From contig NZ_JAEPPI010000003.1 of NCBI RefSeq assembly GCF_017641085.1, forward strand, positions 634,894 through 698,893: a stretch of DNA of 64,000 nt, read 5' to 3'. The DNA comes from Gracilimonas sp. (lineage in GTDB: Bacteria > Bacteroidota > Rhodothermia > Balneolales > Balneolaceae). A model generated the notes under the pieces. The model searched no databases. It was not told the DNA's origin and saw only the letters and a program-made list of their open reading frames with translations. The first letter of the stretch is position 1. Each line of letters opens with the position of its first letter. This document shows positions 27,035-36,159 of this stretch, piece by piece. The translations under genes were made by a program, and so were the position numbers.

Positions 27035-28468
27035 ATGATATCTGCAAGGCGCCGAACAAAAATTGTATGTACTATTGGCCCCAGCTGTAATACTCTTAAC
27101 AAGATAGAAGAACTTTTATTACACGGTATGAACGTCGCCCGGGTGAATTTTTCACACGGCACCCATGAAGATCATGCCAAAGTGATTAAACATATCCGGA
27201 AAACAGCTAAGAAATATGAATACAGCGTTCCGGTTTTAATGGATTTGCAAGGCCCGAAAATCAGAGTCGGCCAGATGAAAAATGGTGGGGTTGAATTGGA
27301 AACCGGCTCTATCGTGAAAATTACCGGAGAAGATGTAACCGGAGACAGTTCCGTAATCCCCATCGATTATAAAAACCTGCTGCACGAAGCCGAAGTCGGT
27401 AATTCCATTCTTCTTGATGACGGCCTGCTTGAATTTAAGGTGATCGAGAAAAAGCCGGATTCCCTGCAGGCAAAGGTGGTAATTGGTGGCGAGCTGAAAT
27501 CCCGAAAAGGTGTAAACCTACCGAATGTGAGGATTTCAATCCCGTCCTTAACAGAAAAAGACCTTAAGGACCTGGAATTCGGGATTAAGCAGGATGTGGA
27601 CCTGATCGCCCTTTCGTTTGTTAGATCAGCGAAAGATGTGCGGGATATAATTTCCCGAGTGAGAGCTGCGGGAAGCCAGGCAGCTATTATTGCAAAAATT
27701 GAAAAACCGGAAGCTCTGGATGTAATCGATGAGATTATTGAGGAAGCAGATGGCATCATGGTAGCCCGTGGCGACTTGGGAATCGAGATACCTACAGAGC
27801 AGGTTCCCATCGTTCAGAAAATGATTATCGAGAAATGCCGGATGGCCGGTAAGCCGGTAATTACGGCTACACAAATGCTGGATTCAATGATCAATAATCC
27901 ACGCCCAACTCGTGCTGAGAGTTCAGATGTTGCCAATGCGGTACTGGATGGAACCGACGCCGTAATGCTTTCCGGAGAAACAGCAGCCGGTAAATACCCG
28001 ATGGAAGCTGTGAATGTGATGGACCGAATTTGCCGCTCGGTGGAGGAGAAGCGTCCGCAAATATATAATAGCCTGGGCTATCGAAAACCGGAATGGAAAG
28101 AAAAACAGATTATAGAATCTTTGGCTTATTCCTGTGTTACCATTGCTGACAATGTAGAGGCCAAGGCTATTAGTACTATTACCCATTCAGGGAATACGGC
28201 ACGGAGAATAGCCAAGTTCCGTCCCAAAGTACCCATTGTAGCTTTTACCGAGAGTAAAAAGGTGCGCAGGCAACTCAACCTTGTTTGGGGAGTTTACTCA
28301 GTACGCCTGGACGAACTTTTTGATACCGACAGAAGCGTTCGGATGATGGAAAATTACCTCCACGAAAATGGAATGGTTAAAAATGGTGACCGGGTGATTG
28401 TAGCTACTGGCATGCCTATTGCCAAACGTGGCCGCACGAATATGATCAAAGTAAGTACGATTGAATAA
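27035..28468 (+). CDS. pyk: Pyruvate kinase
   Basis: 477 residues, normal length for the family. It makes pyruvate and ATP from phosphoenolpyruvate at the end of glycolysis. Motifs: RTKIVCTIGPSCNT, NFSHGTHEDH, MDLQGPKIRVG, IIAKIEKPEALDVIDEI (catalytic Lys and metal ligands), IMVARGDLGIEIP, ITATQMLDSMINNPRPTRAESSDVANAVLDGTDAVMLSGETAAGKYP. The C-terminal allosteric domain is present (AISTITHSGNTARRIAKFRPKVPIVAFT). It is followed after 22 bp by the TPR lipoprotein gene. Confidence 0.97.
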   Translation: MISARRRTKIVCTIGPSCNTLNKIEELLLHGMNVARVNFSHGTHEDHAKVIKHIRKTAKKYEYSVPVLMDLQGPKIRVGQMKNGGVELETGSIVKITGEDVTGDSSVIPIDYKNLLHEAEVGNSILLDDGLLEFKVIEKKPDSLQAKVVIGGELKSRKGVNLPNVRISIPSLTEKDLKDLEFGIKQDVDLIALSFVRSAKDVRDIISRVRAAGSQAAIIAKIEKPEALDVIDEIIEEADGIMVARGDLGIEIPTEQVPIVQKMIIEKCRMAGKPVITATQMLDSMINNPRPTRAESSDVANAVLDGTDAVMLSGETAAGKYPMEAVNVMDRICRSVEEKRPQIYNSLGYRKPEWKEKQIIESLAYSCVTIADNVEAKAISTITHSGNTARRIAKFRPKVPIVAFTESKKVRRQLNLVWGVYSVRLDELFDTDRSVRMMENYLHENGMVKNGDRVIVATGMPIAKRGRTNMIKVSTIE

Positions 28469-28490
28469 AGCAGTGCGTTAAAGCAACAAC

Positions 28491-31232
28491 ATGATGATGC
28501 GCAAACTCCTTTTTATTTCTTTTGTTTTGATTCTAATGACAGGGTGCAAAACCTCATTTCAATCAAAATGGAAGAACTTCAACGCATATTATAATACCTA
28601 TTACAATGCCCAGAAGAGTTACCAGTCGGGGCTTCAAAAAAACCTGGATCAGCAGCGCGAGTATAATCCTCTTCAGCCCATCCGGATTCACCCCAAACCG
28701 GTAAATGCCGGAGCTTCGGATTTTGATAAAGCCATCCAGAAAGGGGCGGATGTACTTCGGCGGTACGAAGAAACGAAATGGGTGGACGATGCCATCGGCT
28801 TAATCGGTAAGTCATATTATTTCAGGCAGGAATATTTCTCGGCAGATCAGAAGTTTAAAGAGCTGTTCGTGACTACCGAGAACCCTGATATGCAGCAAAA
28901 GTCCATTTTATGGCAGGGTAGGGTACTGCTGGATATGGAGCTCTACAATGAAGGAATCGCCTTTCTATCTGAACAGCTCACACTTCTTGAGGGGGAATGG
29001 AATGAAGGCTACCGTGCGGAAGCAAAGGCTTTACTTGCCCAGCATCACGTTAAGATGGAAAATTGGCAGGTGGCGGCAAACGTACTTTCGGAAGCTCTTC
29101 CAAACCTTGAAAAGAAAGAATACCGGGAGAGAGGATACTTTTTACTTGGGCAGGTTTACGAACGCTTGGGTAATCCCGAAGCTGCTTTTGATGCGTACAA
29201 CAAAGTTCAGAATCATTATGTGGAATACCGGATTCAGTATTTGTCTCAGCGTAAAAAGGCGGAAGTGGCGCGCGTACTTGGTCGCAATGAAGTAGCCTTT
29301 CAGATTTTTGACGACATGGTTCGGGATGATAAGAATCTTGAATACAAGGCCGAGCTTGATTTCGAACTGGCCAGAACAGAGCATGAACGCAATAATTACA
29401 AGCGTGCGGAAAAGCTGTATAACAATGTGCTTCATAATAACCTTCGTCAGCCGACCCCGGATATTGCTGCCCGGGCTTATTATGGACTGGCCGAGATTTA
29501 CCGTTTTTCCTATGATAATTTTGAAAAAGCCGCTGCATATTATGATTCAGCAGCCCAGAAGAATGTAGCTGCCGAAAAACTTCCGGAAGACTTTCAGGCA
29601 AAAGAGCTGGCAGAATCTTTTGGTAACTATGCCCGCTTCAAATCTGAAATAGCCCTGCAGGATAGCCTTCTTCGTCTGGGACGCCTTTCTCCGGAAGCCT
29701 TCGATTCTGTGTTAGTGGAACTGCGCAAGAAGAAAATAGCCGAGTTGGAACGGCTTAAAGAGCAGCAGGAACAGCAGCAAAACCAACTGGTGACGGTAAA
29801 CAGGAATGAGGATGAATCGGACGCTACAAATAACATGAGTAACGGATTTCTGAATTCGAATAACCCCGTTGTTCAGGAAAATGTACGTCAGCAGTTTTAT
29901 GCCATTTGGGGCGACCGGCCTTTAGCTGATAACTGGCGGGTTGAAAGCATGATTGATTATTCAGCCATCTCGAATGAGGCCGATGGTGCAGTGGCAGGCT
30001 CCGGTGCTGCATCAAACCAACAGCAGGTTAATGTAAAAATTGATTTGAGTGCGATTCCTTTTACACCACAGGAGCAGGATTCGGTACAAGATCTTATTGC
30101 ATCCTATCAGTATCAATTGGGGAACTTGTTCTTTCTGTCGTTAAACTCACAAGACAGCGCCACCTATTATTTTCAGAAGGCCATTGAGAATCCTTCCAAG
30201 GTGAATATCAATACGGTTTCTCTGTACTCACTCTCCGAGCTTTATTCTATTCAGGAAAATGAAGAAGAGGCTCGTTATTACGCCCGCCGACTTATCGAAG
30301 AATATCCTGAAACGGAATATGCCCGCCGGGTATCTGAGAAATTTGGAATCCCGTTAATACTCGGGGAGAAGGAAAACACAAAAAGTCCTTTCGAAGTGTA
30401 TAACGAAATCAACTCGGAAGACTCGCTATCACACCCTGAAAAGGCGAACCTCTTAAAACAGTTATCACTCAATAATTCAACACACCGGATTGCTCCCAAG
30501 GCACTTTATGAGGCTATTCAGTCTTATATGATGGCCGGAAAAGACAATCCGGACTACCGTTCAAAAATTTCTGATTGGGTTGAACGGAATGAGGTATGGG
30601 AGCAAAGAAGAGCCGCCTTTCAAATGGAGAAGGATTCAGCTGAGGCCATACTAAACGACACCACAATCACCGAAGACATGCGACAGGATTTGCAGTCCAT
30701 GGTAGACTCAACCTTAACCAAACCCGTATTTACCAAATCTTTTCCTTATGAAGGAGCGATGTGGGACAGCGCCCGTACAGCAGCCGACACCTTTTTAGCA
30801 ATATTTTCAGATTCCGGCTATGCGGGAAAGGTGAACAGAATAAAGGAAGAACTTGCCGAACCGGCTGTTGAAGAAGAGATACAACCGGCAGAGCAACCTG
30901 AAATTATAGCTGAAGAGGAGACATCACCGGCCGAAGGTTATACGAGTTGTGAAAGTATCGGGGCAGAGCTAACGGTAAGGGGTGGGATGCAGTCGTTCCT
31001 GAGTAACCTGACCATCCCGAAAGACATTGAGGTTAATGAGTTAACCTACTTATTCCGGGTGAATAGGCGCGGTATTATAGATGATTTCGTTCTGGAGACC
31101 GAAAATGCGCCGGCTGAGCTTGTTTCAGCCTTTGAGCAGGGGATTGAGTCAGGATTAAGTTTTGAGCCGGTTATGAGCGAAGGACAGGCTGTTTCGGTAG
31201 AGTGTAAGGTTACATTTCCGGTCAATAATTGA
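28491..31232 (+). CDS. Large TPR lipoprotein with TonB_C-like C-terminus (possible PorW/SprE relative)
   Basis: 913 residues. Lipoprotein signal MMMRKLLFISFVLILMTGC, then KTSFQSKWKNFNAYYNTYYNAQKSYQSG. Many TPR-like helical pairs occupy about 60-380 and again 540-620 (GNPEAAFDAYNKVQNHY, NNYKRAEKLYNNVLHNN, DSATYYFQKAIENP). A low-complexity E/P-rich linker is near 780-815. The last ~90 residues (LTYLFRVNRRGIIDDFVLETENAPAELVSAFEQGIESGLSFEPVMSEGQAVSVECKVTFPV) read like a TonB C-terminal beta-alpha-beta domain. The N-terminus and TPR layout recall PorW/SprE of type IX secretion, but this is a weak match. Adjacent to pyk. Confidence 0.7.
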   Translation: MMMRKLLFISFVLILMTGCKTSFQSKWKNFNAYYNTYYNAQKSYQSGLQKNLDQQREYNPLQPIRIHPKPVNAGASDFDKAIQKGADVLRRYEETKWVDDAIGLIGKSYYFRQEYFSADQKFKELFVTTENPDMQQKSILWQGRVLLDMELYNEGIAFLSEQLTLLEGEWNEGYRAEAKALLAQHHVKMENWQVAANVLSEALPNLEKKEYRERGYFLLGQVYERLGNPEAAFDAYNKVQNHYVEYRIQYLSQRKKAEVARVLGRNEVAFQIFDDMVRDDKNLEYKAELDFELARTEHERNNYKRAEKLYNNVLHNNLRQPTPDIAARAYYGLAEIYRFSYDNFEKAAAYYDSAAQKNVAAEKLPEDFQAKELAESFGNYARFKSEIALQDSLLRLGRLSPEAFDSVLVELRKKKIAELERLKEQQEQQQNQLVTVNRNEDESDATNNMSNGFLNSNNPVVQENVRQQFYAIWGDRPLADNWRVESMIDYSAISNEADGAVAGSGAASNQQQVNVKIDLSAIPFTPQEQDSVQDLIASYQYQLGNLFFLSLNSQDSATYYFQKAIENPSKVNINTVSLYSLSELYSIQENEEEARYYARRLIEEYPETEYARRVSEKFGIPLILGEKENTKSPFEVYNEINSEDSLSHPEKANLLKQLSLNNSTHRIAPKALYEAIQSYMMAGKDNPDYRSKISDWVERNEVWEQRRAAFQMEKDSAEAILNDTTITEDMRQDLQSMVDSTLTKPVFTKSFPYEGAMWDSARTAADTFLAIFSDSGYAGKVNRIKEELAEPAVEEEIQPAEQPEIIAEEETSPAEGYTSCESIGAELTVRGGMQSFLSNLTIPKDIEVNELTYLFRVNRRGIIDDFVLETENAPAELVSAFEQGIESGLSFEPVMSEGQAVSVECKVTFPVNN

Positions 31233-31242
31233 TCAGCAGTAT

Positions 31243-32265
31243 TTAAAGCTGTCTTTTAATCCTTTTAACCAATCCCGGGCCTTCATAAACCAGTCCGGTA
31301 TAAATCTGAATCAGGGAAGCTCCGGCTTCGATTTTCTCGATGGCAGCACGCGGACTGTCAATTCCTCCAACGCCAATAATCGGCTTCTCATTTTGGATGA
31401 TCTCAGCCAGCCACTGTACAATTTGTGTACTTCTTTGCTGAATGGCCCTTCCGCTTAATCCGCCATTACCGATTCTATTCAATACATCTTCACCGGTTGC
31501 TAATTGATCCCGCACGGAAGAAGTATTGGTAGCCACGTAACCGGCCACTCCAAAATCCTCACAAATCCCGACCAGATTTTCCAGACTTTCTCTTTTGATA
31601 TCTACCGTAAACTTGACTAAAGATGGCTTTCGCCCTTCTTTTCCGGGCTCAAGGGCAGCGAGTAAATCTCTGAGCGCTGCCGGGTCTTCAAATGTTTTTC
31701 CTTCTCCGGTATTGGGGCACGAGATGTTGATGGTGATGTAATCGGCAACCGGTTGTGCCTTTTCGTAGCTGTATAAATAATCCTGTAGGGCCGCATCGCC
31801 ATGAATGGATGCATCGTTTGTTTTGGCAATATTTACGCCCAGGGGAATATCCAAGTTCACTGAAGAAAGTCGTTCGATGATGGCATCAGCACCTTCGTTA
31901 TTCAATCCCATCCGGTTGATTAAGGAGTGATCTTTGGGAAGCCTGAAGGCGCGCGGTCTTGGATTTCCGTCAGATGGTTGGGCAGTGATGCTGCCTACTT
32001 CCACAAAGCCGAAACCAAGAGCTTGCATTGCCCTGGGAGTTGTCCCGTTTTTATCAAAACCGGCTGCGAGGCCAATTGGGTTGGGAAACGTGAGGCCAAA
32101 TAATTCCTGTTCTAACTTCGTGTTGGTTTCGTTATACAGGCTTGCTGCCAGAGTTTGCAGCAGTGGCGAGCTATTGGTTTTGGATGCGATTGAAAGGGCC
32201 CACTCGTGAGCTTTTTCTGCATCTGTTTTAAATAAAAGGGGTTTGAGAAGCTTTTTGTAAATCAT
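31243..32265 (-). CDS. pyrD: Dihydroorotate dehydrogenase (quinone), class 2
   Basis: 340 residues, normal for class 2. It oxidises dihydroorotate to orotate with FMN and a membrane quinone in pyrimidine synthesis. Motifs: an N-terminal amphipathic segment MIYKKLLKPLLFKTDAEKAHEWAL, which tethers class 2 enzymes to the membrane; FPNPIGLAAGFDKNG; GFVEVGSITAQPSDGNPRPRAFRL; RMGLNNEGAD; ITINISCPNTGEGK (catalytic-loop Ser); IGVGGIDSPRAAIEKIEAGASLIQIYTGLVYEGP. Convergent with the TPR lipoprotein, ten bases apart. Confidence 0.97.
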   Translation of the reverse strand: MIYKKLLKPLLFKTDAEKAHEWALSIASKTNSSPLLQTLAASLYNETNTKLEQELFGLTFPNPIGLAAGFDKNGTTPRAMQALGFGFVEVGSITAQPSDGNPRPRAFRLPKDHSLINRMGLNNEGADAIIERLSSVNLDIPLGVNIAKTNDASIHGDAALQDYLYSYEKAQPVADYITINISCPNTGEGKTFEDPAALRDLLAALEPGKEGRKPSLVKFTVDIKRESLENLVGICEDFGVAGYVATNTSSVRDQLATGEDVLNRIGNGGLSGRAIQQRSTQIVQWLAEIIQNEKPIIGVGGIDSPRAAIEKIEAGASLIQIYTGLVYEGPGLVKRIKRQL

Positions 32266-32333
32266 CGCGACAATGATACGAAAAAACGTTCAAAAAGAGT
32301 GAAAGAAGCCTTATAATCGGTCGCCTATTTTAT

Positions 32334-33614
32334 ATGAAAAAAGCAGAACAATACATATCGGCTTTAATGCGCAGATCACGGGATGCAGGGGATGTCATTT
32401 TGCTTGAATCACAAATGCCCGGTCACCCGGCAAGCACGAAAAGCTTTCTGGCGATGCAACCTAAGTCATGGATAAAAGCCAGGGGTAATGAAATCGAGAT
32501 ATGGGACGGGGAGTCGGTACAAATGTTTACAGGCAATCCTTGGGAATACCTGAGCCGGTTCAAAGAAGAGCATAACGAATGGTTGTTTGGCTATCTGGGA
32601 TATGATCTTAAAAACCATGTTGAGAACCTGCAGTCTGATAATAACGAGCTGATAAACGCGCCTGATTTATACTTCATGGTTCCCGGGACCTTAATTGAGA
32701 TTGATGCAGCCGGCAAGATCAAATTTATGAAGGGCGAACCGAATGAGGCGTCGGAAAAAGGCTTTGAGCCCGGAGAAATATCCATCACCCCAATAAGACA
32801 GATTTCTGAACCTGAATACATCCGGAAGGTAGAGCAGGCGAAGAAGGATATTTATGAAGGCAGGTATTACGAAATAAACTTGTCTCACCCCCTGGAGTTT
32901 GAAATAAAAGGCGATAGCTGGGATTTGTATGAAGCCATGAAAGCAGCAGGCCCGGTTCCTTTTGGAGGTTATGCAAATATCGGAGGCCTTTCTATTTGTT
33001 GTTCATCTCCTGAACGATTCTTAGCCAGGACAGCTAATCGTGTTTGGTCACAACCTATAAAAGGAACTGCATCAAGGAAAGCCGGAGGCAAGGCACTGCT
33101 TGATATCGAAAAACTGCGACAATCAGAGAAAGAGAGGGCGGAAAACCTGATGATTGTTGACCTGGTAAGAAATGATCTCAGTCGGGTAGCGGAAATCCAA
33201 AGCGTGAAAGTGTCAAATTTATTCGAAATCCAGAGCTTTGAGACGGTGCATCAAATGGTATCTACGGTTGAGTGTACCGTGCCCGATCACACCGACAGCA
33301 TCGAGATTATAAAGAGTTGCTTTCCTATGGGATCCATGACGGGAGCGCCGAAGATCGCTTCCATGAAGGCCATCGAGAAGTACGAAGATTACAAACGCGG
33401 AATCTATTCCGGGGCTATGGGTTATATGAAGCCTAACGGCGATTTTGATTTTAATGTGGTCATCAGAACGGCTATTTCGGAGGGTGATAAGCTGGTTTAT
33501 CCGGTGGGAGGGGCAATCACCAGCGACTCGGACCCAAAGGCGGAGTGGGAGGAGACGCTGATAAAAGCCCGGGCGATTACAAATATTTTCGAGAATTTCG
33601 AAGAAGCTGAATGA
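32334..33614 (+). CDS. pabB: Aminodeoxychorismate synthase component I
   Basis: 426 residues of the chorismate-binding family. It makes 4-amino-4-deoxychorismate for folate, usually with a PabA glutaminase partner that is not in this window. Decisive motif: PIKGTASRKA, with the catalytic Lys of PabB where anthranilate synthase has Ala (PIAGT). Others: YYEINLSHPLEF, ENLMIVDLVRNDLSRVAE, FPMGSMTGAPKIASMKAIE, YSGAMGYMKPNGDFDFNVVIRT, YPVGGAITSDSDPKAEWEETLIKARAI. Divergent from pyrD, with 68 bp between. Confidence 0.9.
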   Translation: MKKAEQYISALMRRSRDAGDVILLESQMPGHPASTKSFLAMQPKSWIKARGNEIEIWDGESVQMFTGNPWEYLSRFKEEHNEWLFGYLGYDLKNHVENLQSDNNELINAPDLYFMVPGTLIEIDAAGKIKFMKGEPNEASEKGFEPGEISITPIRQISEPEYIRKVEQAKKDIYEGRYYEINLSHPLEFEIKGDSWDLYEAMKAAGPVPFGGYANIGGLSICCSSPERFLARTANRVWSQPIKGTASRKAGGKALLDIEKLRQSEKERAENLMIVDLVRNDLSRVAEIQSVKVSNLFEIQSFETVHQMVSTVECTVPDHTDSIEIIKSCFPMGSMTGAPKIASMKAIEKYEDYKRGIYSGAMGYMKPNGDFDFNVVIRTAISEGDKLVYPVGGAITSDSDPKAEWEETLIKARAITNIFENFEEAE

Positions 33615-33676
33615 AGACTCTTTAATGTGGGTTATGAAAACAGGAAGTAAAAATCATAGCACATCGAAGGATCGGA

Positions 33677-35164
33677 ATGAAGGCGAGTACATTAGGTGAA
33701 CTTAAGGAAAGTGGTTGGGAATCAATATCGGTAAAGGAAGAGATACGGAAGAATTTAATACAGAAGATGAGATCCGGTGAAGAGCTTTTTCCCGGAATAC
33801 TCGGATACGATAAAACAGTAATTCCACAAGTTCAGCACGCACTTCTTTCCCGGCACGATATGATTCTTCTTGGGTTGCGTGGGCAGGCAAAAACCCGAAT
33901 GTTAAGGCTGCTGGTTAATTTTCTGGATGAGTATATCCCCATCGTTAAAGGCTCGGAAATCAATGACGATCCGCTTAACCCACTGTCGAAATACGCCAAA
34001 GAATTAGTTGAGGAAAAGGGTGACGATACGCCCATCGACTGGCTTCACCGTTCTTACCGTTATGGCGAGAAACTGGCCACCCCGGATACAACGGTTGCAG
34101 ATTTGATTGGCGATATTGACCCGATTAAAGCAGCTACTAAGAAATTGACGCTCGCTGATCAAAATGTGATCAATTTTGGGCTGATTCCCCGAACCAACCG
34201 CGGGATTTTTGTAATCAATGAGCTGCCCGATCTTCAACCCAGAATACAGGTGGCGTTGTTGAACATCATGCAGGAGCGGGATATTCAGATTCGAGGATTT
34301 AATGTCAGAATTCCTTTAGATGTATCGATGGCATTTTCTGCAAATCCTGAGGATTACACAAACCGTGGAAATATAATTACCCCACTCAAAGACCGAATCG
34401 ACTCTCAGATAATTACTCACTATCCTAAAGAACTGGGCGTAGGAATAAATATAACCCGACAGGAAGCCTGGCAGGAACGGGAAAGTGGAATCAAAATTCA
34501 CATTCCCGATTTATATCGTGAAGTAATTGAAAAAGCCGCTTTTGAAGCACGCGAATCCGAGTATGTTGATCAAAAAAGTGGTGTTTCCACCCGGATGACC
34601 ATCACCGCTCTGGAACAGGTGGTATCCTCCGCAGAACGCCGGGCCATTCTCAATAATGAGAAAGAGACAACGGTTCGAATCGCTGATTTATATCACATGG
34701 TTCCCGCACTCACCGGCAAAATCGAACTGGTGTATGAAGGTGAGCAGGAAGGAGCTATCAGCGTTGCAAAACATATTCTGGGCAAAGCAGTAAGTAAGAT
34801 GTTTAAGTCACACTTTCCCGATCCACAGTCTAAAGCCGAAGATAAGAAATCGACCTACAAAGAAATTATGGATTGGTTTGCTGACGGCAATGAAATCAGT
34901 ATTTCAGATACCCTTTCAAATAAAGAGTATGAGACATCGCTGAACAGAGTGGAAGGGCTGAAGGAATTGGTTCAGTCTCAGGTTCCCGATGCCGGTTCAT
35001 CCGAAACATTAATCTGGATGGATTTTGTGTTGGAAGCGCTGCATCAGAACTCGATGCTTAGCAAGCAAGACCTGGACGACCAAACATTGTACACCGATAT
35101 GTTAGGTTCTATGTTCTCCTCGCTGGGAGATATAGACGAAGAAGGCTACGATGAATTTGAGTGA
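33677..35164 (+). CDS. AAA+ ATPase related to magnesium chelatase subunit I / MoxR-like
   Basis: 495 residues. Start at 33677 with AAGGA six bases upstream. N-terminal helical part, then Walker A GLRGQAKT near residue 69-76. The Walker B-like GIFVINELPDLQPRIQVALLNIMQERDIQIRGF has NE where many relatives have DE. MAFSANPEDYTNRGNIITPLKDRID carries sensor 1 and the arginine finger region. C-terminal lid-like helices follow (ISDTLSNKEYE ... LVQSQVPDAG). Such BchI-like proteins normally act with a von Willebrand A-domain partner, which is absent next to this gene. It follows pabB at 62 bp. Role unknown; chaperone-type remodelling is likely. Confidence 0.8.
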   Translation: MKASTLGELKESGWESISVKEEIRKNLIQKMRSGEELFPGILGYDKTVIPQVQHALLSRHDMILLGLRGQAKTRMLRLLVNFLDEYIPIVKGSEINDDPLNPLSKYAKELVEEKGDDTPIDWLHRSYRYGEKLATPDTTVADLIGDIDPIKAATKKLTLADQNVINFGLIPRTNRGIFVINELPDLQPRIQVALLNIMQERDIQIRGFNVRIPLDVSMAFSANPEDYTNRGNIITPLKDRIDSQIITHYPKELGVGINITRQEAWQERESGIKIHIPDLYREVIEKAAFEARESEYVDQKSGVSTRMTITALEQVVSSAERRAILNNEKETTVRIADLYHMVPALTGKIELVYEGEQEGAISVAKHILGKAVSKMFKSHFPDPQSKAEDKKSTYKEIMDWFADGNEISISDTLSNKEYETSLNRVEGLKELVQSQVPDAGSSETLIWMDFVLEALHQNSMLSKQDLDDQTLYTDMLGSMFSSLGDIDEEGYDEFE

Positions 35165-35236
35165 TAATTAGATTGAATTCAGTTTTTGTTAGCCTTATAT
35201 TTAAAGCCTTTGCAAATTTCAAGCAAGTATAAGACC

Positions 35237-35458
35237 ATGAAAAAAGGAATTCATCCAGATTACAAAGAAATTACGGTAGTGATGAGCGATGGTACCGAGG
35301 TACAAACCCGCAGCACTATGGATACCAAAGACGGAGTGTATCGCAGCGAGGTTGACTCTAAAAACCATCCATTCTACACCAAGAGTAACACTTTTACGTC
35401 TACAGCCGGACGTGTTGACCGCTTTAAGCGTCGATACGGTAAAGGCGACGACAAGTAA
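35237..35458 (+). CDS. rpmE: 50S ribosomal protein L31 (cysteine-free form)
   Basis: 73 residues beginning MKKGIHPDYKEITVVMSDGTEVQTRSTM and ending TSTAGRVDRFKRRYGKGDDK. Start at ATG 35237; a longer frame from 35186 adds 17 residues not seen in the family. The zinc-binding cysteines of classic L31 (TCSCGNEF, VCSKCHPFYTG) are replaced by MSDG and VDSKNHPFYT, so this is a zinc-independent form. Binds the large-subunit central protuberance. A terminator follows within 55 bp. Confidence 0.95.
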   Translation: MKKGIHPDYKEITVVMSDGTEVQTRSTMDTKDGVYRSEVDSKNHPFYTKSNTFTSTAGRVDRFKRRYGKGDDK

Positions 35459-35479
35459 TTTTAGCAATCGTTTTTTAAG

Positions 35480-35512
35480 AAGGATGTATCTGCAAAGGTG
35501 CATCCTTTTTTT
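35480..35512 (+). terminator. Intrinsic terminator of rpmE
   Basis: AAGGATGTA (35480-35488) pairs with TGCATCCTT (35499-35507) with one G-T wobble; the T tract is 35506-35512. Its position argues against a start for the next gene upstream of 35513. Confidence 0.85.
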
Positions 35513-35521
35513 ATGCAGCCT

Positions 35522-36145
35522 ATGGAAATTCAAAAATTTGAAGTCGGCCCTTTTCTCGAAAACACCTACCTGCTCACCAAAAACGGACAGCACCTGATTA
35601 TTGATCCCGGTTTCTCAAACGAGACCGAGTATCAAAAGATGAAGGAACAAATAACCGGTGAGCTGAAGGCGGTTGTGCTTACCCATGCCCATGTTGATCA
35701 TGTGTTGGGAATAAGCCGATTGAGAAATGACTTTGATGTACCGGTTTATCTGTGCTCAGAAGATCGGTTTCTGTGGGAAAATTTTGGAAGTCAGGCCCAG
35801 ATGTTTGGGATCAATCAAACCGGCTTTGGTTTTGAGCCGGAGGCTTTGCCGACGGAGGGCTCATTCTCTATCGGCGATTTTGAATTTGACTGTTTATATA
35901 CCCCCGGACATTCCCCCGATCACATCTCTCTCTATTTCCGGGAACCGGAGTTGGTTATAGCAGGTGATGCTTTGTTTAAAGAGAGTATCGGCCGAACGGA
36001 TTTATATAAAGGTAATTTTGAGTTGCTGGCAAAAAGCATCAAAGAAAAGCTATACACTTTACCTGAAAATACTACCGTTTACCCGGGGCATGGTCCTGAG
36101 ACCACAATCGCTCACGAGAAACAGCATAATCCCTTTATCAAGTAA
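35522..36145 (+). CDS. MBL-fold metallo-hydrolase (glyoxalase II-like)
   Basis: About 207 residues. The start at ATG 35522 (MEIQKFEVGPFLENTYLL) matches the family N-terminus and clears the L31 terminator; ATGs at 35498 and 35513 would overlap it. HxHxDH signature THAHVDHVLG near 59-66, then TPGHSPDHISLYF, VIAGDALFKESIGRTDLY and YPGHGPETTIAHEKQHNPFI. A dinuclear Zn/Fe hydrolase of the small hydroxyacylglutathione-hydrolase-like group; the true substrate (thioester or phosphoester) is unknown. Convergent with the TPR/LptE operon. Confidence 0.88.
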   Translation: MEIQKFEVGPFLENTYLLTKNGQHLIIDPGFSNETEYQKMKEQITGELKAVVLTHAHVDHVLGISRLRNDFDVPVYLCSEDRFLWENFGSQAQMFGINQTGFGFEPEALPTEGSFSIGDFEFDCLYTPGHSPDHISLYFREPELVIAGDALFKESIGRTDLYKGNFELLAKSIKEKLYTLPENTTVYPGHGPETTIAHEKQHNPFIK

Positions 36146-36159
36146 AAAGTAGGGTTCAA

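Noticed and set aside
28579-29601. Long minus-strand open frames inside the TPR lipoprotein gene
   Set aside because: They are antisense shadows of a strong coding gene with signal peptide and TPR periodicity.
32334-33614. Anthranilate synthase component I (trpE)
   Set aside because: The PIKGT motif with a catalytic Lys points to PabB; TrpE has PIAGT. No trp genes are nearby.
35498-35521. Earlier starts for the MBL-fold gene
   Set aside because: They overlap the L31 terminator; ATG 35522 fits the usual N-terminus.
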